Positions 23,742-32,600 of a stretch of DNA of 49,118 nucleotides are shown here, one piece after another. The stretch covers positions 1 to 49,118 of the forward strand of contig NZ_WEIO01000016.1 of NCBI RefSeq assembly GCF_009183655.1, read 5' to 3'. The position numbers were made by a program, and so were the translations under genes. Under the pieces are notes generated by a model. It saw nothing but the letters and a program-made list of their open reading frames with translations, had not been told where the DNA came from and did no database searches. Source of the stretch: Bacillus aerolatus. GTDB taxonomy: Bacteria > Bacillota > Bacilli > Bacillales > Domibacillaceae. Position 1 is the stretch's first letter; every line of letters starts with the position of its first letter.

Positions 23742-23774
23742 ATGTTCTCTTTACACTGCACTTTTCATCGGTAA
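23742..23774 (+). CDS. Ten-residue leader peptide ahead of the ABC transporter
   Basis: AAAGGAGGTGA (23730-23740) matches the anti-Shine-Dalgarno sequence at 11 consecutive bases and is followed at once by ATG, nine codons (product MFSLHCTFHR) and a stop. The stop is 31 bp before the start of the substrate-binding protein gene. Such a strong site on so short a frame implies a regulatory leader peptide; it contains one Cys, two His and two Phe codons in addition to Arg. A link to cysteine supply is inference. Confidence 0.5.
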   Translation: MFSLHCTFHR

Positions 23775-23805
23775 GTGCCTAAAAAATTAAAAGCAGGGGG
23801 AAAGA

Positions 23806-24810
23806 ATGTTGAGAAAATTTGGATCCATCGTTTTAGTTGTTTTTTTGCTGATCATGACAGGGTGCTCGGGAGAAACGAAGACTGAAGCTCAAAAAGAAGG
23901 CGCTGCCGACAAGCTTACTTCTTTTTCTTTAGGGGTAGCAACTTGGGTAGGATACGCTCCACTATACATCGCGGAGGAAAAAGGATTTTTCAAAAAGAAT
24001 GGCATCGATGTAGATTTGATGACAATGGAAAGCAACACGGATCGTCGAACCGCATTGGCGGCTAAGCGCATACAAGGCTTTGCTTCCACTGTGGACACTC
24101 ATGTTGTCTCCGCAGCAAGTAATGTGCCAGTTGTCCAAGTTGTTGCACTGGATGAATCATATGGCGGAGATGGCATTGTCGCCAAGAAAGAAATTAAAAG
24201 CTTACAAGACTTGAAAGGAAAGCGTGTAGCTGTACAAACCGACGGAGGGGCGAGCTTTTTCTGGTTTCTCTATTTGTTAAAACAAGAGGGAATCGATTTT
24301 AAAGATATTCATGCACAAAACATGACGGCTGGTGATGCCGGGGCAGCCTTTGTTGCAAACAAAGTAGATGCCGCTGTTACATGGGAACCTTGGCTATCTA
24401 AAGCAAAACAAACTGATTTTGGAAGCGTCCTCGCAACAAGCGATATCTCTCCAGGCGTTATTACTAGTACGATTGGGATGAGACGTGATTTTGTAGAAGA
24501 AAATCCAGAAGCGGTAAAAGCGTTAGTAAAATCTTGGTTTGAAGCGGTAGAATACTATAAAACGAATGAAGAAGATGCATTGAAAATTATGGGAAAAGCG
24601 ATGGGGCAATCTACAGAAGAACTTAAGGGTTCATTAAAAGGCGTCCGCTTTTACGATGAGGAAAAAAACAAAGAATATTTCGGTACGAAAGAACAGCCAG
24701 GAAAATTGCATGAGCTTACACAACTAGGATCCGAATTTTGGAAGGAACAAAAACTAATAGAAAAAGAGCCAAACATCGATGACTTAATCAACTATTCAGC
24801 CATTCAATAA
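23806..24810 (+). CDS. ABC transporter substrate-binding lipoprotein (sulfonate/nitrate/taurine type)
   Basis: The 334-residue product has a lipoprotein signal with lipobox LIMTGC (Cys near residue 20) and an NMT1/SsuA-like periplasmic-binding fold: GVATWVGYAPLYIAEEKGFF, the DLKGKRVAVQTDGGASFFW hinge, NKVDAAVTWEPWLS and GMRRDFVEENPEAVKALV. It binds its ligand outside the membrane. The family carries aliphatic sulfonates, taurine, nitrate or thiamine precursors; ligand cannot be fixed, and no sulfonate monooxygenase gene is adjacent. AGGGGGAAAG precedes ATG 23806. First structural gene of a three-gene transporter operon, preceded by a short leader ORF. Confidence 0.9.
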   Translation: MLRKFGSIVLVVFLLIMTGCSGETKTEAQKEGAADKLTSFSLGVATWVGYAPLYIAEEKGFFKKNGIDVDLMTMESNTDRRTALAAKRIQGFASTVDTHVVSAASNVPVVQVVALDESYGGDGIVAKKEIKSLQDLKGKRVAVQTDGGASFFWFLYLLKQEGIDFKDIHAQNMTAGDAGAAFVANKVDAAVTWEPWLSKAKQTDFGSVLATSDISPGVITSTIGMRRDFVEENPEAVKALVKSWFEAVEYYKTNEEDALKIMGKAMGQSTEELKGSLKGVRFYDEEKNKEYFGTKEQPGKLHELTQLGSEFWKEQKLIEKEPNIDDLINYSAIQ

Positions 24811-24827
24811 AGGGGAGGGAGCCTTAT

Positions 24828-25700
24828 ATGGAGAAACTGGTTAAAACCGAAGAGGTAGTTAAACGGCCGCCTCTCATTCCACTTCAAAACAAACGAAATG
24901 GAAAGCCTAAAAGTAGAAAATGGCTCCAGCCGCAAGAAAACATACCGCACAGATTGTATATAGGGATTAGCATATCGAGTATCGTTCTTTTGTTTGCCGT
25001 ATGGTCGCTGTTAACGTACAGCGGAATGGTAGACCCGCTATTTCTGCCCACACCAACTGAGATTATTCACTCGGGTGTGATCCTGTTTACTGAGTTTGGG
25101 TTTATCAATGATATTTCTATTACGATTTATCGCGTTCTTGCCGGTTTTACGATTGCTGTGATCATTGGCTTGCCGCTTGGAATATTGATGGGCACATTTA
25201 AAGTCGTGGAGGCTTTTTTTGAACCCGTTATTTCCTCTATTCGGTACATGCCGGCGTCTGCATTCATTCCGCTTTTCATTTTGTGGATTGGTGTAGGAGA
25301 ATTAGAGAAAATTACGATCATATTTGTCGGCACATTCTTCTCGCTTGTTCTAATGACGGCAGTTGAAGTTGCAAATGTTCGACGAGAGCTTTTAGAAGCT
25401 GCTTATACACTTGGCAGATCCAATTTCGGTGTACTGCGTTCCGTCATTCTTCCAGCTTCTATACCTGGTATTATGGAAATTATTCGACTGATACTTGGCT
25501 GGGCTTGGTCTTACATTATTGTAGCGGAACTTGTGGCCTCCTCTTCGGGGATTGGCAGCTTGATCCTTGAATCTCAGCGCATGCTAAAAACAGGAAATAT
25601 TATTTTCGGCATACTGACCATCGGAGTGCTAGGTTTGCTCTCGGATCTAATTTTAAAAGTGTCCATTCGAAAAATGTTCCCATGGCATTATGGAAGGTGA
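24828..25700 (+). CDS. ABC transporter permease (SsuC/TauC type)
   Basis: A 290-residue membrane protein with six main hydrophobic segments after an unusual basic, soluble N-terminal extension of about 45 residues. The binding-protein-dependent permease signature appears as EAAYTLGRSNFGVLRSVILPASIPGIMEII, the EAA loop that contacts the ATPase. Other family signs: LPTPTEIIHSG near residue 80 and ASSSGIGSLILESQRML. It starts 17 bp after the binding-protein gene, and its stop overlaps the ATPase start (TGATG). Confidence 0.9.
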   Translation: MEKLVKTEEVVKRPPLIPLQNKRNGKPKSRKWLQPQENIPHRLYIGISISSIVLLFAVWSLLTYSGMVDPLFLPTPTEIIHSGVILFTEFGFINDISITIYRVLAGFTIAVIIGLPLGILMGTFKVVEAFFEPVISSIRYMPASAFIPLFILWIGVGELEKITIIFVGTFFSLVLMTAVEVANVRRELLEAAYTLGRSNFGVLRSVILPASIPGIMEIIRLILGWAWSYIIVAELVASSSGIGSLILESQRMLKTGNIIFGILTIGVLGLLSDLILKVSIRKMFPWHYGR

Positions 25701-26503
25701 TGAAGGCGATGATGAATGCAAAGGTAGAAATTGATAACGTCACAAAAATATACTCAGGCAACAAGAAAAATTCTCAAGTGCTTGCTCTTGATACAACTAG
25801 CCTAAAAATCATGCCTAATGAGTTTATTACCATACTTGGGCCGTCTGGATGTGGAAAATCTACATTGCTTCGGGTCGTAGGAGGGCTTGAGGAGCAGACG
25901 ACAGGCCATGTGTATCTTGATGGGGAAGAGGTGTTCGGGCCGTCTTCCAATCGGGGAATGGTGTTTCAAGCCTATTCTTTATTTCCTTGGCTTACGGTAG
26001 AAGAAAATATTGAGTTCGGCTTAAAAAATAATGGGATGACTGCCGCACAACGTAAAGAAGTTGTTCATACGTATATCGAATTAGTTAGATTAAACGGATT
26101 TGAAAAGCACTATCCTAAGCAGCTATCGGGAGGAATGCAGCAACGCGTAGCCATAGCAAGAGCTTTAGCGAATGATCCGGAGATTTTGCTGCTCGATGAA
26201 CCTTTTGGAGCTCTTGATAATCAAACTCGGACACTCATGCAAGAGCTGTTGCTGGAAATTTGGGAGAAGTCGAACAAAACTATTTTGTTTATTACTCACG
26301 ATGTAGAAGAATCCATTTTCTTGGCCAATCGAGTGATTGTAATGACTTCTAGGCCAGGTAGAATTAAAGCGGATATTCCTATTGATCTGGAACATCCTCG
26401 TCCATACAATATTAAAGTTTCACCTCGTTTCCTCGAGTATAAGGAGCAGCTGACAGAGCTCATTCGTGAAGAGAGCTTGAAAGCTATGATGGAGGTTAAA
26501 TAA
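25700..26503 (+). CDS. ABC transporter ATP-binding protein (SsuB/TauB type)
   Basis: About 267 residues with the complete nucleotide-binding set: Walker A GPSGCGKST, Q-loop FQAYSLFPW, signature LSGGMQQRVAIARAL, Walker B LLLDEPFGALD and H-loop FITHDVEES. The SRPGRIKADIPIDLEHPRP tail is typical of nitrate/sulfonate/taurine importers. The ATG at 25700 overlaps the permease stop; ATGs at 25709 and 25712 are alternatives. It powers import through the preceding permease. A weak terminator follows near 26595. Confidence 0.92.
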   Translation: MKAMMNAKVEIDNVTKIYSGNKKNSQVLALDTTSLKIMPNEFITILGPSGCGKSTLLRVVGGLEEQTTGHVYLDGEEVFGPSSNRGMVFQAYSLFPWLTVEENIEFGLKNNGMTAAQRKEVVHTYIELVRLNGFEKHYPKQLSGGMQQRVAIARALANDPEILLLDEPFGALDNQTRTLMQELLLEIWEKSNKTILFITHDVEESIFLANRVIVMTSRPGRIKADIPIDLEHPRPYNIKVSPRFLEYKEQLTELIREESLKAMMEVK

Positions 26504-26591
26504 ATCAGGAAATAGATTGAAAAAGACTATAACGCAAAACACTCTTTGTATTTATCGGAAAATTAAGAATAGTTATTATTAAGCTTGGTTT

Positions 26592-26634
26592 GTAGAGGTC
26601 ACAACCTTTTTATTTGGTGTGGCTTCTTTTTTTG
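26592..26634 (+). terminator. Probable terminator
   Basis: AGAGGTCACAACC pairs imperfectly with GGTGTGGCTTCT and is followed by TTTTTTTG. It ends the ABC transporter operon. Confidence 0.55.
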
Positions 26635-26732
26635 TGTTGAATTGACTGATAATATGTTAAATTTATTATCTAAGTATTTAAATTCGTCATGAAATCGCAA
26701 ACACCCTAGAAAAGTAGAAAGAGGAAAATTGT

Positions 26733-28112
26733 ATGCAGGAACAAAGACTGGAAAGAGGTCTAAAAAATAGGCACGTACAACTAATCGCTATTGGCGGGGC
26801 AATCGGAACGGGATTATTTCTCGGAGCAGGAAAATCTATTCATTTAGCAGGACCATCGATTTTATTTGCTTACACGATTACAGGCGTCATTTGCTTTTTA
26901 ATCATGCGCGCACTTGGAGAACTACTCTTAAGTAATTTGAACTACCATTCTTTTGTTGACTTTGTAAAAGACTATTTAGGCAATATGGCAGCGTTTGTCA
27001 CCGGCTGGACCTATTGGTTTTGCTGGATTTCAATCGCAATGGCCGACTTAACAGCAGTTGGTCTCTATACCCAGTATTGGTTTCCCTCTGTACCACAGTG
27101 GATGCCAGGATTAATTGCGCTTGTCATTTTGCTATTTATGAACCTTGCAACCGTAAAACTTTTTGGCGAAATGGAATTCTGGTTTGCATTAATTAAAGTT
27201 ATCGCGATTCTAGCCCTAATTGTTATCGGCATTTTCATGATTATTAAAGGCTTTTCCACTGATTCAGGCGCAGCCAGTTTCACGAATCTATGGAGCCACG
27301 GCGGCATGTTCCCAAATGGCATCAATGGTTTTATCCTCTCATTCCAGATGGTAGTGTTTGCGTTTGTTGGCATTGAACTTGTAGGACTTACAGCAGGTGA
27401 AACAGAAGATCCAGAAAGAGTTATCCCAAAAGCAATCAATAATATCCCTATTCGGATTATCATTTTCTACATTGGCGCACTTATTGTCATTATGAGTGTT
27501 TATCCGTGGAACGCAATCATTCCAACGGAAAGCCCATTCGTCCAAGTATTCGTGGCAGTTGGTATCGCTGCAGCTGCTGGTATCGTCAATTTTGTCGTCC
27601 TAACATCCGCAGCTTCGGCATGTAACAGTGCCATCTTCAGTACAAGCCGAATGGTATACTCACTTGCCAAAGATAAAAATGCACCTGTACCATTGGCAAA
27701 ACTTGATGCCCGTAAAGTACCTTCTAATGCATTGTTTTTTTCAACGGTCGTCATTCTAATTTCCGTTGTTTTGAACTATGTAATGCCAGAAGGAGTATTC
27801 ACACTGATTACAAGTATTTCTACAGTATGTTTCATCTTTATTTGGGGAATTACTGTCATCAGTCATTTGAAATACCGAAAAACAAGACCAGATCTAGCGA
27901 AAGTGAACAAATTTAAATTGCCACTTTATCCATTTGCCAATTACTTGATCCTTGCTTTCCTAGCTTTTGTTCTTGTCGTGCTTGCACTCGCGGAAGATAC
28001 TCGTGTTGCCTTGTTCATAACTCCTGTTTGGTTTATTTTGCTGATTGCGATTTATAAGATGCGGAAAACGAAGGCGAATCATGCGGATCAGGGAGAGGTA
28101 ACAGAAAATTAA
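26733..28112 (+). CDS. Amino-acid permease of the APC family (D-Ala/D-Ser/Gly or similar)
   Basis: The 459-residue polytopic protein has about 12 hydrophobic segments. The N-terminal LERGLKNRHVQLIAIGGAIGTGLFLGAGKSI is the AAT-type permease signature, followed by ALGELLLSNLNYHSFVDFVKDYLG and FVGIELVGLTAGETEDPERVIPKAIN. The closest remembered relatives are the D-serine/D-alanine/glycine transporters (CycA, Bacillus AapA/YtnA), but exact substrate cannot be fixed. Proton-driven uptake is expected. AGAGGAAA precedes ATG 26733. The next gene starts 87 bp downstream. Confidence 0.85.
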   Translation: MQEQRLERGLKNRHVQLIAIGGAIGTGLFLGAGKSIHLAGPSILFAYTITGVICFLIMRALGELLLSNLNYHSFVDFVKDYLGNMAAFVTGWTYWFCWISIAMADLTAVGLYTQYWFPSVPQWMPGLIALVILLFMNLATVKLFGEMEFWFALIKVIAILALIVIGIFMIIKGFSTDSGAASFTNLWSHGGMFPNGINGFILSFQMVVFAFVGIELVGLTAGETEDPERVIPKAINNIPIRIIIFYIGALIVIMSVYPWNAIIPTESPFVQVFVAVGIAAAAGIVNFVVLTSAASACNSAIFSTSRMVYSLAKDKNAPVPLAKLDARKVPSNALFFSTVVILISVVLNYVMPEGVFTLITSISTVCFIFIWGITVISHLKYRKTRPDLAKVNKFKLPLYPFANYLILAFLAFVLVVLALAEDTRVALFITPVWFILLIAIYKMRKTKANHADQGEVTEN

Positions 28113-28199
28113 GAGGCAACGGACAAGAAATTCCCTGCTGCACACCTTCACCCTTTTCAAGAATACTATGGGGTAAAAACTAAAAAAGGATGGAGAAAT

Positions 28200-28820
28200 G
28201 TGCTTAATACGTTACCAGTTAGCATTGAACCAGTTAAAATTGGCAGCGGGCCGGAGAAAACAGTGTTTTATCCCAAGGTGACCGGCATGCAAAATCAAGG
28301 GTTAGAAAGATCAATAAATCGGACGATTGCTTATCAAACCCAGCAGCTCATAAATCAGCAAGCCGGGGATATGCCAACAACAGTGGTGCAAATGATCGGG
28401 TCTTATGAAATCAAAAATAACCAGCGCCAGGTTCTGAGCTTATCGCTCTCTAATTATACTTACCACGACCATGCCGCCCATGGGATGACGTATATAAAGT
28501 CTTTGACGTTCGACCTGCAAAAAGGGAAGCTTTGTGAACTTAAAGATTTATTTAAACCAGGAAGTGATTATGTCAAAAGGCTTTCAAACTTAATTCGCAC
28601 GCAAATCAAACAACGTGATATTCAGCTTCTTAACGGCTTCACAGACATTCGGCCCGATCAAGACTTTTACATTGCGGACAAAGCTCTTGTTATCTATTTT
28701 CAGCTTTATGAAATCACACCATATGTTTTTGGTTTCCCAATGTTTCCAATCTCCGTATTTGATTTACAGGATATCATTGACGAAAACGGCCCCCTTGGAC
28801 GTATGGCTGTTAATAATTAA
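28200..28820 (+). CDS. DUF3298/DUF4163-type protein
   Basis: A 206-residue product without signal peptide or membrane helix: FYPKVTGMQNQGLERSINRTI, SYEIKNNQRQVLSLSLSNYTY, HGMTYIKSLTFDLQKGKLCELKDLFKPG, YVKRLSNLIRTQI and a C-terminal YEITPYVFGFPMFPI. The order (DUF4163-like strand region, then DUF3298 with LTFDLxTGKxxxLxDLF and YEIxPYxxGxPxFxI) matches the extracellular half of RsiV/PdaC-type proteins. Here the domain stands alone and apparently stays in the cytoplasm unless another start is used. GTG 28200 follows GGAG. Role unknown. Confidence 0.75.
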   Translation: MLNTLPVSIEPVKIGSGPEKTVFYPKVTGMQNQGLERSINRTIAYQTQQLINQQAGDMPTTVVQMIGSYEIKNNQRQVLSLSLSNYTYHDHAAHGMTYIKSLTFDLQKGKLCELKDLFKPGSDYVKRLSNLIRTQIKQRDIQLLNGFTDIRPDQDFYIADKALVIYFQLYEITPYVFGFPMFPISVFDLQDIIDENGPLGRMAVNN

Positions 28821-28858
28821 TCACCTTTTTCTCATGACAGCAGCTCCGTGGTGTTATT

Positions 28859-28901
28859 TAAAGGGCGCATTCTTTTAATTAAAGAAGCGTCCTTTCTCTT
28901 T
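28859..28901 (+). terminator. Rho-independent terminator
   Basis: AAAGGGCGC and GCGTCCTTT pair, extended by ATTCTTT/AAAGAA in the stem. It ends the DUF3298-type gene. Confidence 0.75.
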
Positions 28902-28951
28902 GGATATAAAAAGAGGTATAGAAAAAATTCTTTATCCACTCCCGAAGCAAA

Positions 28952-29197
28952 TTAACGTTTAATCGGCCGCTCTAAGCTTAAAATCTCATCTTCTATCGCT
29001 GATACTTGCTGTTCAATAACAATTTTAGCATCTGAGATCGCTGCATTATAAAAGTGCGGAGCAATGGATTCTTTAATAAATTCTAACACTCTTTCCGCAG
29101 CAAACTCTGATAATTCTTCATCTCGTTCATTAGAAAAGAAATATTGGATATCGTCAATCATTTGTTCATGTTGGTCTTTTGATAATTTAAAAAACAA
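28952..29197 (-). CDS. DUF2164 family protein
   Basis: An 81-residue acidic protein: LSKDQHEQMIDDIQYFFSNE, RDEELSEFAAERVLEFIKESI, APHFYNAAISDAKIVIEQ. These match the DUF2164 pattern (FFxxERDEELGxxAAExLLDFxxExIGPxFYNxGVxDA). Function unknown. TTG 29197 is the start, nine bases after GGGAG. Single minus-strand gene. Confidence 0.8.
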   Translation of the reverse strand: MFFKLSKDQHEQMIDDIQYFFSNERDEELSEFAAERVLEFIKESIAPHFYNAAISDAKIVIEQQVSAIEDEILSLERPIKR

Positions 29198-29435
29198 AAA
29201 AATACACTCCCTTTTAAAGTCTATATAGTTAACTATAAAAAATATTAATGTTGAAAAAAAGCCTATCTTATTAAAAATATTTATGTACAGGGTTTCTCCT
29301 GAAAAATAGATAAAGCAGGTTCATAAAATTTTTTGCGATTTTTATTGAAAATTAAAAAAATTGATCCTTTAGTTTTCTATAGTAACTTGTTAATATAGAA
29401 AGTAGCTATCATATAAATTATAGGAGTGAGCGATC

Positions 29436-29693
29436 ATGAGTGTACATAAAGCCATCACGCTTCATGCCCAAAAACAAAATCAAGTTTTTACCGAATTTTC
29501 TTTCTTGGATCAACAACGGGAAGGTTATATTCAAAAGGCTATAGAATTATGTAAGGCGGGAAAGGATTTTACAACAGACCAAATTAATGAAGTTACTGTG
29601 CAAATCAATGTTCTTGCAAACCAAAGACTTATACCTACTCGTAAACTGGTTACACCGGAAATGGTTCGTGTATACGCGGAGTCTTTGAAATAA
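29436..29693 (+). CDS. ypbS: DUF2533 family protein (YpbS-like)
   Basis: The 85-residue product (MSVHKAITLHAQKQNQVFTE, then FLDQQREGYIQKAIELCKAG, then PTRKLVTPEMVRVYAESLK) follows the DUF2533/YpbS pattern of bacilli over its full length. Soluble, function unknown. It starts at ATG 29436 after AGGAGTGAG and ends at a perfect terminator (29723). Confidence 0.72.
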   Translation: MSVHKAITLHAQKQNQVFTEFSFLDQQREGYIQKAIELCKAGKDFTTDQINEVTVQINVLANQRLIPTRKLVTPEMVRVYAESLK

Positions 29694-29722
29694 AATATTC
29701 TAATACTCTTGGATTTGGATGT

Positions 29723-29768
29723 AAGAGGCTGTTCCGAAAGTATCGCTTTCGGAACAGCCTCTTTTTTG
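29723..29768 (+). terminator. Strong rho-independent terminator
   Basis: An 18-bp perfect stem (AAGAGGCTGTTCCGAAAG and its complement) with a TATCG loop and six T residues. Confidence 0.93.
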
Positions 29769-30162
29769 TGTGCATTTTGCTATTTGTTTCGTACCTGCAA
29801 ATAGTAGTTTTACGCTCATTTTCAAAGATGAAAATCGTTCAACTGACCCGATGTAATTCACTGTGCCCTGAAACAGCTGTGTCCAGTCTTGTTTCTACCA
29901 GACAGCTGCGTGAAAGGGAAGTTAAAGTAAAGCTTAGCGGAACGTCAGATAAAAGGAAATCTCATGAATTATTTTAGTAATACATTATGTTCTAAGTTGA
30001 AAGGGACTCTTGAAAAGAGATTAATGAAATATCGGTTTTATTGTTTTATGTAAAGAGATTTTTTGTCTATAAATTCTTCATCATATATGGAAAATTTTGA
30101 TACAATCGTTTAAGTATAAATTAATATAAATAGTCACAAAAAGGACAGGGAGAGAAATTACT
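29769..30162. other. Gene-free stretch
   Basis: No coding region with a convincing start was found; a 69-codon frame at 29768 has no ribosome binding site and begins inside the T-run of the terminator. The last 60 bp are AT-rich and hold the leader and GGACAGGGAGAG site of the SLH-SGNH gene. Confidence 0.4.
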
Positions 30163-31596
30163 ATGAAAAAGGTTAAACATGTTCTCGCAGTAACAGCAGT
30201 AGCAGGAGCGGTATTTACTTCAAGCATTCCGCTATCTCTTGCTCATGCTGAAGAAACAGATTTACCGCCATTATATGACGCTGTTAAGTTTTTGCCTTTC
30301 ACTGACGTACCGTTGGGTTCAAGATATGTGGACGGCGTACACTTCGTCTATACTAATGGAATTGCTCAAGGTTTAAGTGCGACTAAATTTGGTGTTTCTG
30401 AAAAAATAAAAAGAGTAGATGCGGCTGTTTTAGTCGGCAATTACATAGCCGTTGATGTGACGCACCCTGATCCAGCTCCAGCTCCATTTAAAGATGTACC
30501 TAAACGTGCAGTCAAGACTATATCGGCTCTTCGTGAAGCAGGCATTATAAATGGTAAAACAGAAACATCATTTGGCTCACATCTGGACATAACACGAGGA
30601 GAAGCGGCTATTCTTCTTTCTAAAGCCTTTGACAAAGTATTAAAACCAGCCTCCACAAGTTCCACTGAAGGAGCAGGGTTTACGGATGTTTCTGGAAACA
30701 GTGGGTATCAGCCAGTAGAGAAGTCTGATAAATTTACAGATGTGACAGGCAGATACGTAGAACCTGTTCATCGTTTATTTAATTCCGGAATCACATAAGG
30801 GAAAACGGAGACACGATTTGGTGTTTACGACCCTTTAACAAGAGGGCAATTAGCACTATTAATGTACAGAATTCATCAGTACCAGCAGGGAGAACTAGAA
30901 GCTCCAGCAGATCCAGTTGTTGATGAGGAGAAAACCGGATTCATCGCATTTGGAGACAGCAATACTTCGGGGTCTTATTTCAAAGACCAGTATCCAGAGT
31001 ATCAGAATAATAAATGGACAGATCAAGTAGCCGCTGAGTACAGCAAGGGAATGGAAACAGATGTGTATAACGCAGGAGTAAGCGGCGATGAAACAAATGA
31101 AGGAATGGCAAGATTCAAAAAAGAAGTGCTAGACTTAAACCCTAGTGCAGTATCAATCATGTTTGGCTTGAATGATGCTTTGTTGCTGTCTAATGGTCAA
31201 CCACAGGTTAGCAAAGCTCAGTTTGAAAAGAATATTAAAAGCATGGTTACCCAACTAAAAGCGAAAGACGTTAAAATCCTGCTAATGACAAATCCGCCAG
31301 TAAATGAAGAACTTTACTACAACTTTTACTCAACCAAAAATTTAAAACAGTTATACGCTGACAAAGGTGGTATACGCAAATGGACAAACAGTTATAACGA
31401 CATCGTTCGCAAGGTCGCTAAAGATCAAAAGGTTCAGCTCATAGACAATTATGCGAATGCAATCGCTAAGGCAGGTAGTGAAACTGATTCTGCAATTTCT
31501 AAGAGCGGGTTGGTTGATAATTTAATAGGATTACATTGGAGTCCAAAAGGCAACAGCATGATTGCTTACTCTGTAAAATACTACCTTTCAAAATAA
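30163..31596 (+). pseudogene. S-layer homology plus SGNH hydrolase surface protein, broken by an in-frame stop
   Basis: A signal peptide (MKKVKHVLAVTAVAGAVFTS, cleavage near AHAEE) is followed by three SLH domains: about residues 40-100, 105-165 (APFKDVPKRAVKTISALREAGII) and 190-245 (DKFTDVTGRYVEPVHRLFNSGIT). In the third, the expected Q of ITQGKTETRFG is TAA at 30796-30798, and the same frame then continues with GKTETRFGVYDPLTRGQLAL. The rest is an SGNH hydrolase: FIAFGDSNTSGSY, VYNAGVSGDETN, MFGLNDALL and GLHWSPKG (His without the usual Asp; Gly-Leu-His). Without the stop it would be 477 residues. The likely change is CAA to TAA. The truncated 211-residue product could still bind the wall. 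Confidence 0.85.
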
Positions 31597-31652
31597 AAGA
31601 TACAAAACGCGCGTGTTAATTATGAGTAATGACAGAGAGCACGGAAGCTGCC

Positions 31653-31706
31653 AGCCAAACACCAGCAGAACGAACAGCCCGTAATCATTTCTGCGGTATT
31701 TGGCTG
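31653..31706. repeat. Imperfect inverted repeat between the SLH-SGNH gene and the MarR gene
   Basis: AGCCAAACACCAGCAGAA (about 31653-31670) is nearly the reverse complement of TTTCTGCGGTATTTGGCT, with one indel, around a 17-base loop. No T-run follows, so it is not a simple terminator. Confidence 0.45.
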
Positions 31707-31856
31707 TCGGAGTCTTGAGCAAACGCTTTGTAGTATCTTATATTGTACCCCTGTACACCTTGCGTGGATGGGAGATTTGATGATGTTTAAAAAAGCTTAA
31801 TAAAAATACTCTCTAGGGAACAGGGGGGGCAAAGCGCTATTTTTATAAAACATCTA

Positions 31857-31906
31857 TTGACAAAAGAAAGTGATTAATTATATAATTATCTCGAATTCGA
31901 GATAAT
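31857..31906 (+). promoter_or_regulatory. Promoter with perfect MhqR-type operator
   Basis: TTGACA (31857-31862), 18-bp spacer and TATAAT (31881-31886) form the promoter. A 22-bp perfect palindrome at 31885-31906 (core TATCTCGAATTCGAGATA) overlaps the end of the -10 and the start point. It is the sequence type recognised by MhqR in B. subtilis (from memory). The regulator gene follows 18 bp later, so autorepression is expected. Confidence 0.85.
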
Positions 31907-31923
31907 GAAGAGGAATGGTAATC

Positions 31924-32379
31924 ATGAACAATCAGAACAAAAATCAACAAGAAGAGGAATTGTCTCTAAAGTTATTTATTGTTTTGACTCGAGCTTTAGA
32001 ATCAATAAAAAGACGTGTTGAAGAAGATATAAAGTGTCTAGGACTAAACCCAACTGAATTTGCTGTTCTTGAGTTGATTTACAATAAAGGTGATCAGCCA
32101 ATACAAAAAATCGGTCAAAAGGTATTAATTGCAAGCAGTAGTATTACTTATGTAGTCGATAAGTTAGAAAAGAAAAATTTATTAAAGAGAAGACCATGTC
32201 CCAAAGATCGGCGCATCACATATGCGACAATAACAACAGCCGGAACTGAATTAATGAATGATGTCTTTCCTAAACATAAATCGGCAATCCAAGAAATATG
32301 TGCCGGTTTAGAGAATAATGAAAAAAAGCTTATGATTCAACAGTTGAAAAAGTTAGGATATTATGCACAAGGTTTATAA
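31924..32379 (+). CDS. mhqR: MarR-family quinone-responsive repressor (MhqR-like)
   Basis: The 151-residue product has the MarR winged-helix fold: an N-terminal dimer helix, then LGLNPTEFAVLELIYNKGDQPIQKIGQKVLIASSSITYVVDKLE (HTH) in order and the wing RRPCPKDRRITYATIT. The closest remembered family is MhqR (YkvE) of Bacillus, which represses dioxygenase, nitroreductase and azoreductase genes until quinones inactivate it. One Cys lies in the N-terminal dimer region (IKCLGL) and another in the wing (RRPCPKD), possible sensing sites. ATG 31924 follows AAGAGGA at nine bases; an ATG at 31915 is too close. Its operator palindrome recurs before three further transcription units at 32487, 33261 and 33749. 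Confidence 0.85.
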   Translation: MNNQNKNQQEEELSLKLFIVLTRALESIKRRVEEDIKCLGLNPTEFAVLELIYNKGDQPIQKIGQKVLIASSSITYVVDKLEKKNLLKRRPCPKDRRITYATITTAGTELMNDVFPKHKSAIQEICAGLENNEKKLMIQQLKKLGYYAQGL

Positions 32380-32392
32380 ATTTTTTTAAGTA

Positions 32393-32430
32393 ATTATCTC
32401 GATTTCGTAATATATCGAATCGAAATAATT
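32393..32430 (+). promoter_or_regulatory. Two degenerate MhqR-type half-palindromes
   Basis: ATTATCTCGATTTCGTAATA (from 32393) and ATATCGAATCGAAATAATT (to 32430) are imperfect copies of the operator at 31885. They lie just after the repressor gene and before the operator at 32487, so several dimers may bind here. Confidence 0.45.
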
Positions 32431-32486
32431 TAAATATGAAAAGTTTACAGTCATAAAAGAAAACATTACCTTTTTATTTTTTATGA

Positions 32487-32507
32487 ATATCTCGAATTTG
32501 AGGTAAT
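32487..32507 (+). promoter_or_regulatory. MhqR-type operator before the dioxygenase remnant
   Basis: ATATCTCGAATTTGAGGTAA differs from the perfect operator at a few positions and lies 94-114 bp before the ATG at 32601. Confidence 0.7.
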
Positions 32508-32600
32508 TTGATTGAGGGACTTAGAAGGGATGTCAGAGTTTACTCAATTGGTAAAAGAAAGACGATCAGCAAGCAATTTATAAAATAGGAGTGAAACTAA

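Noticed and set aside
29768-29977. 69-codon frame after the ypbS terminator
   Set aside because: It starts within the terminator T-run, has no ribosome binding site and shows no domain pattern.
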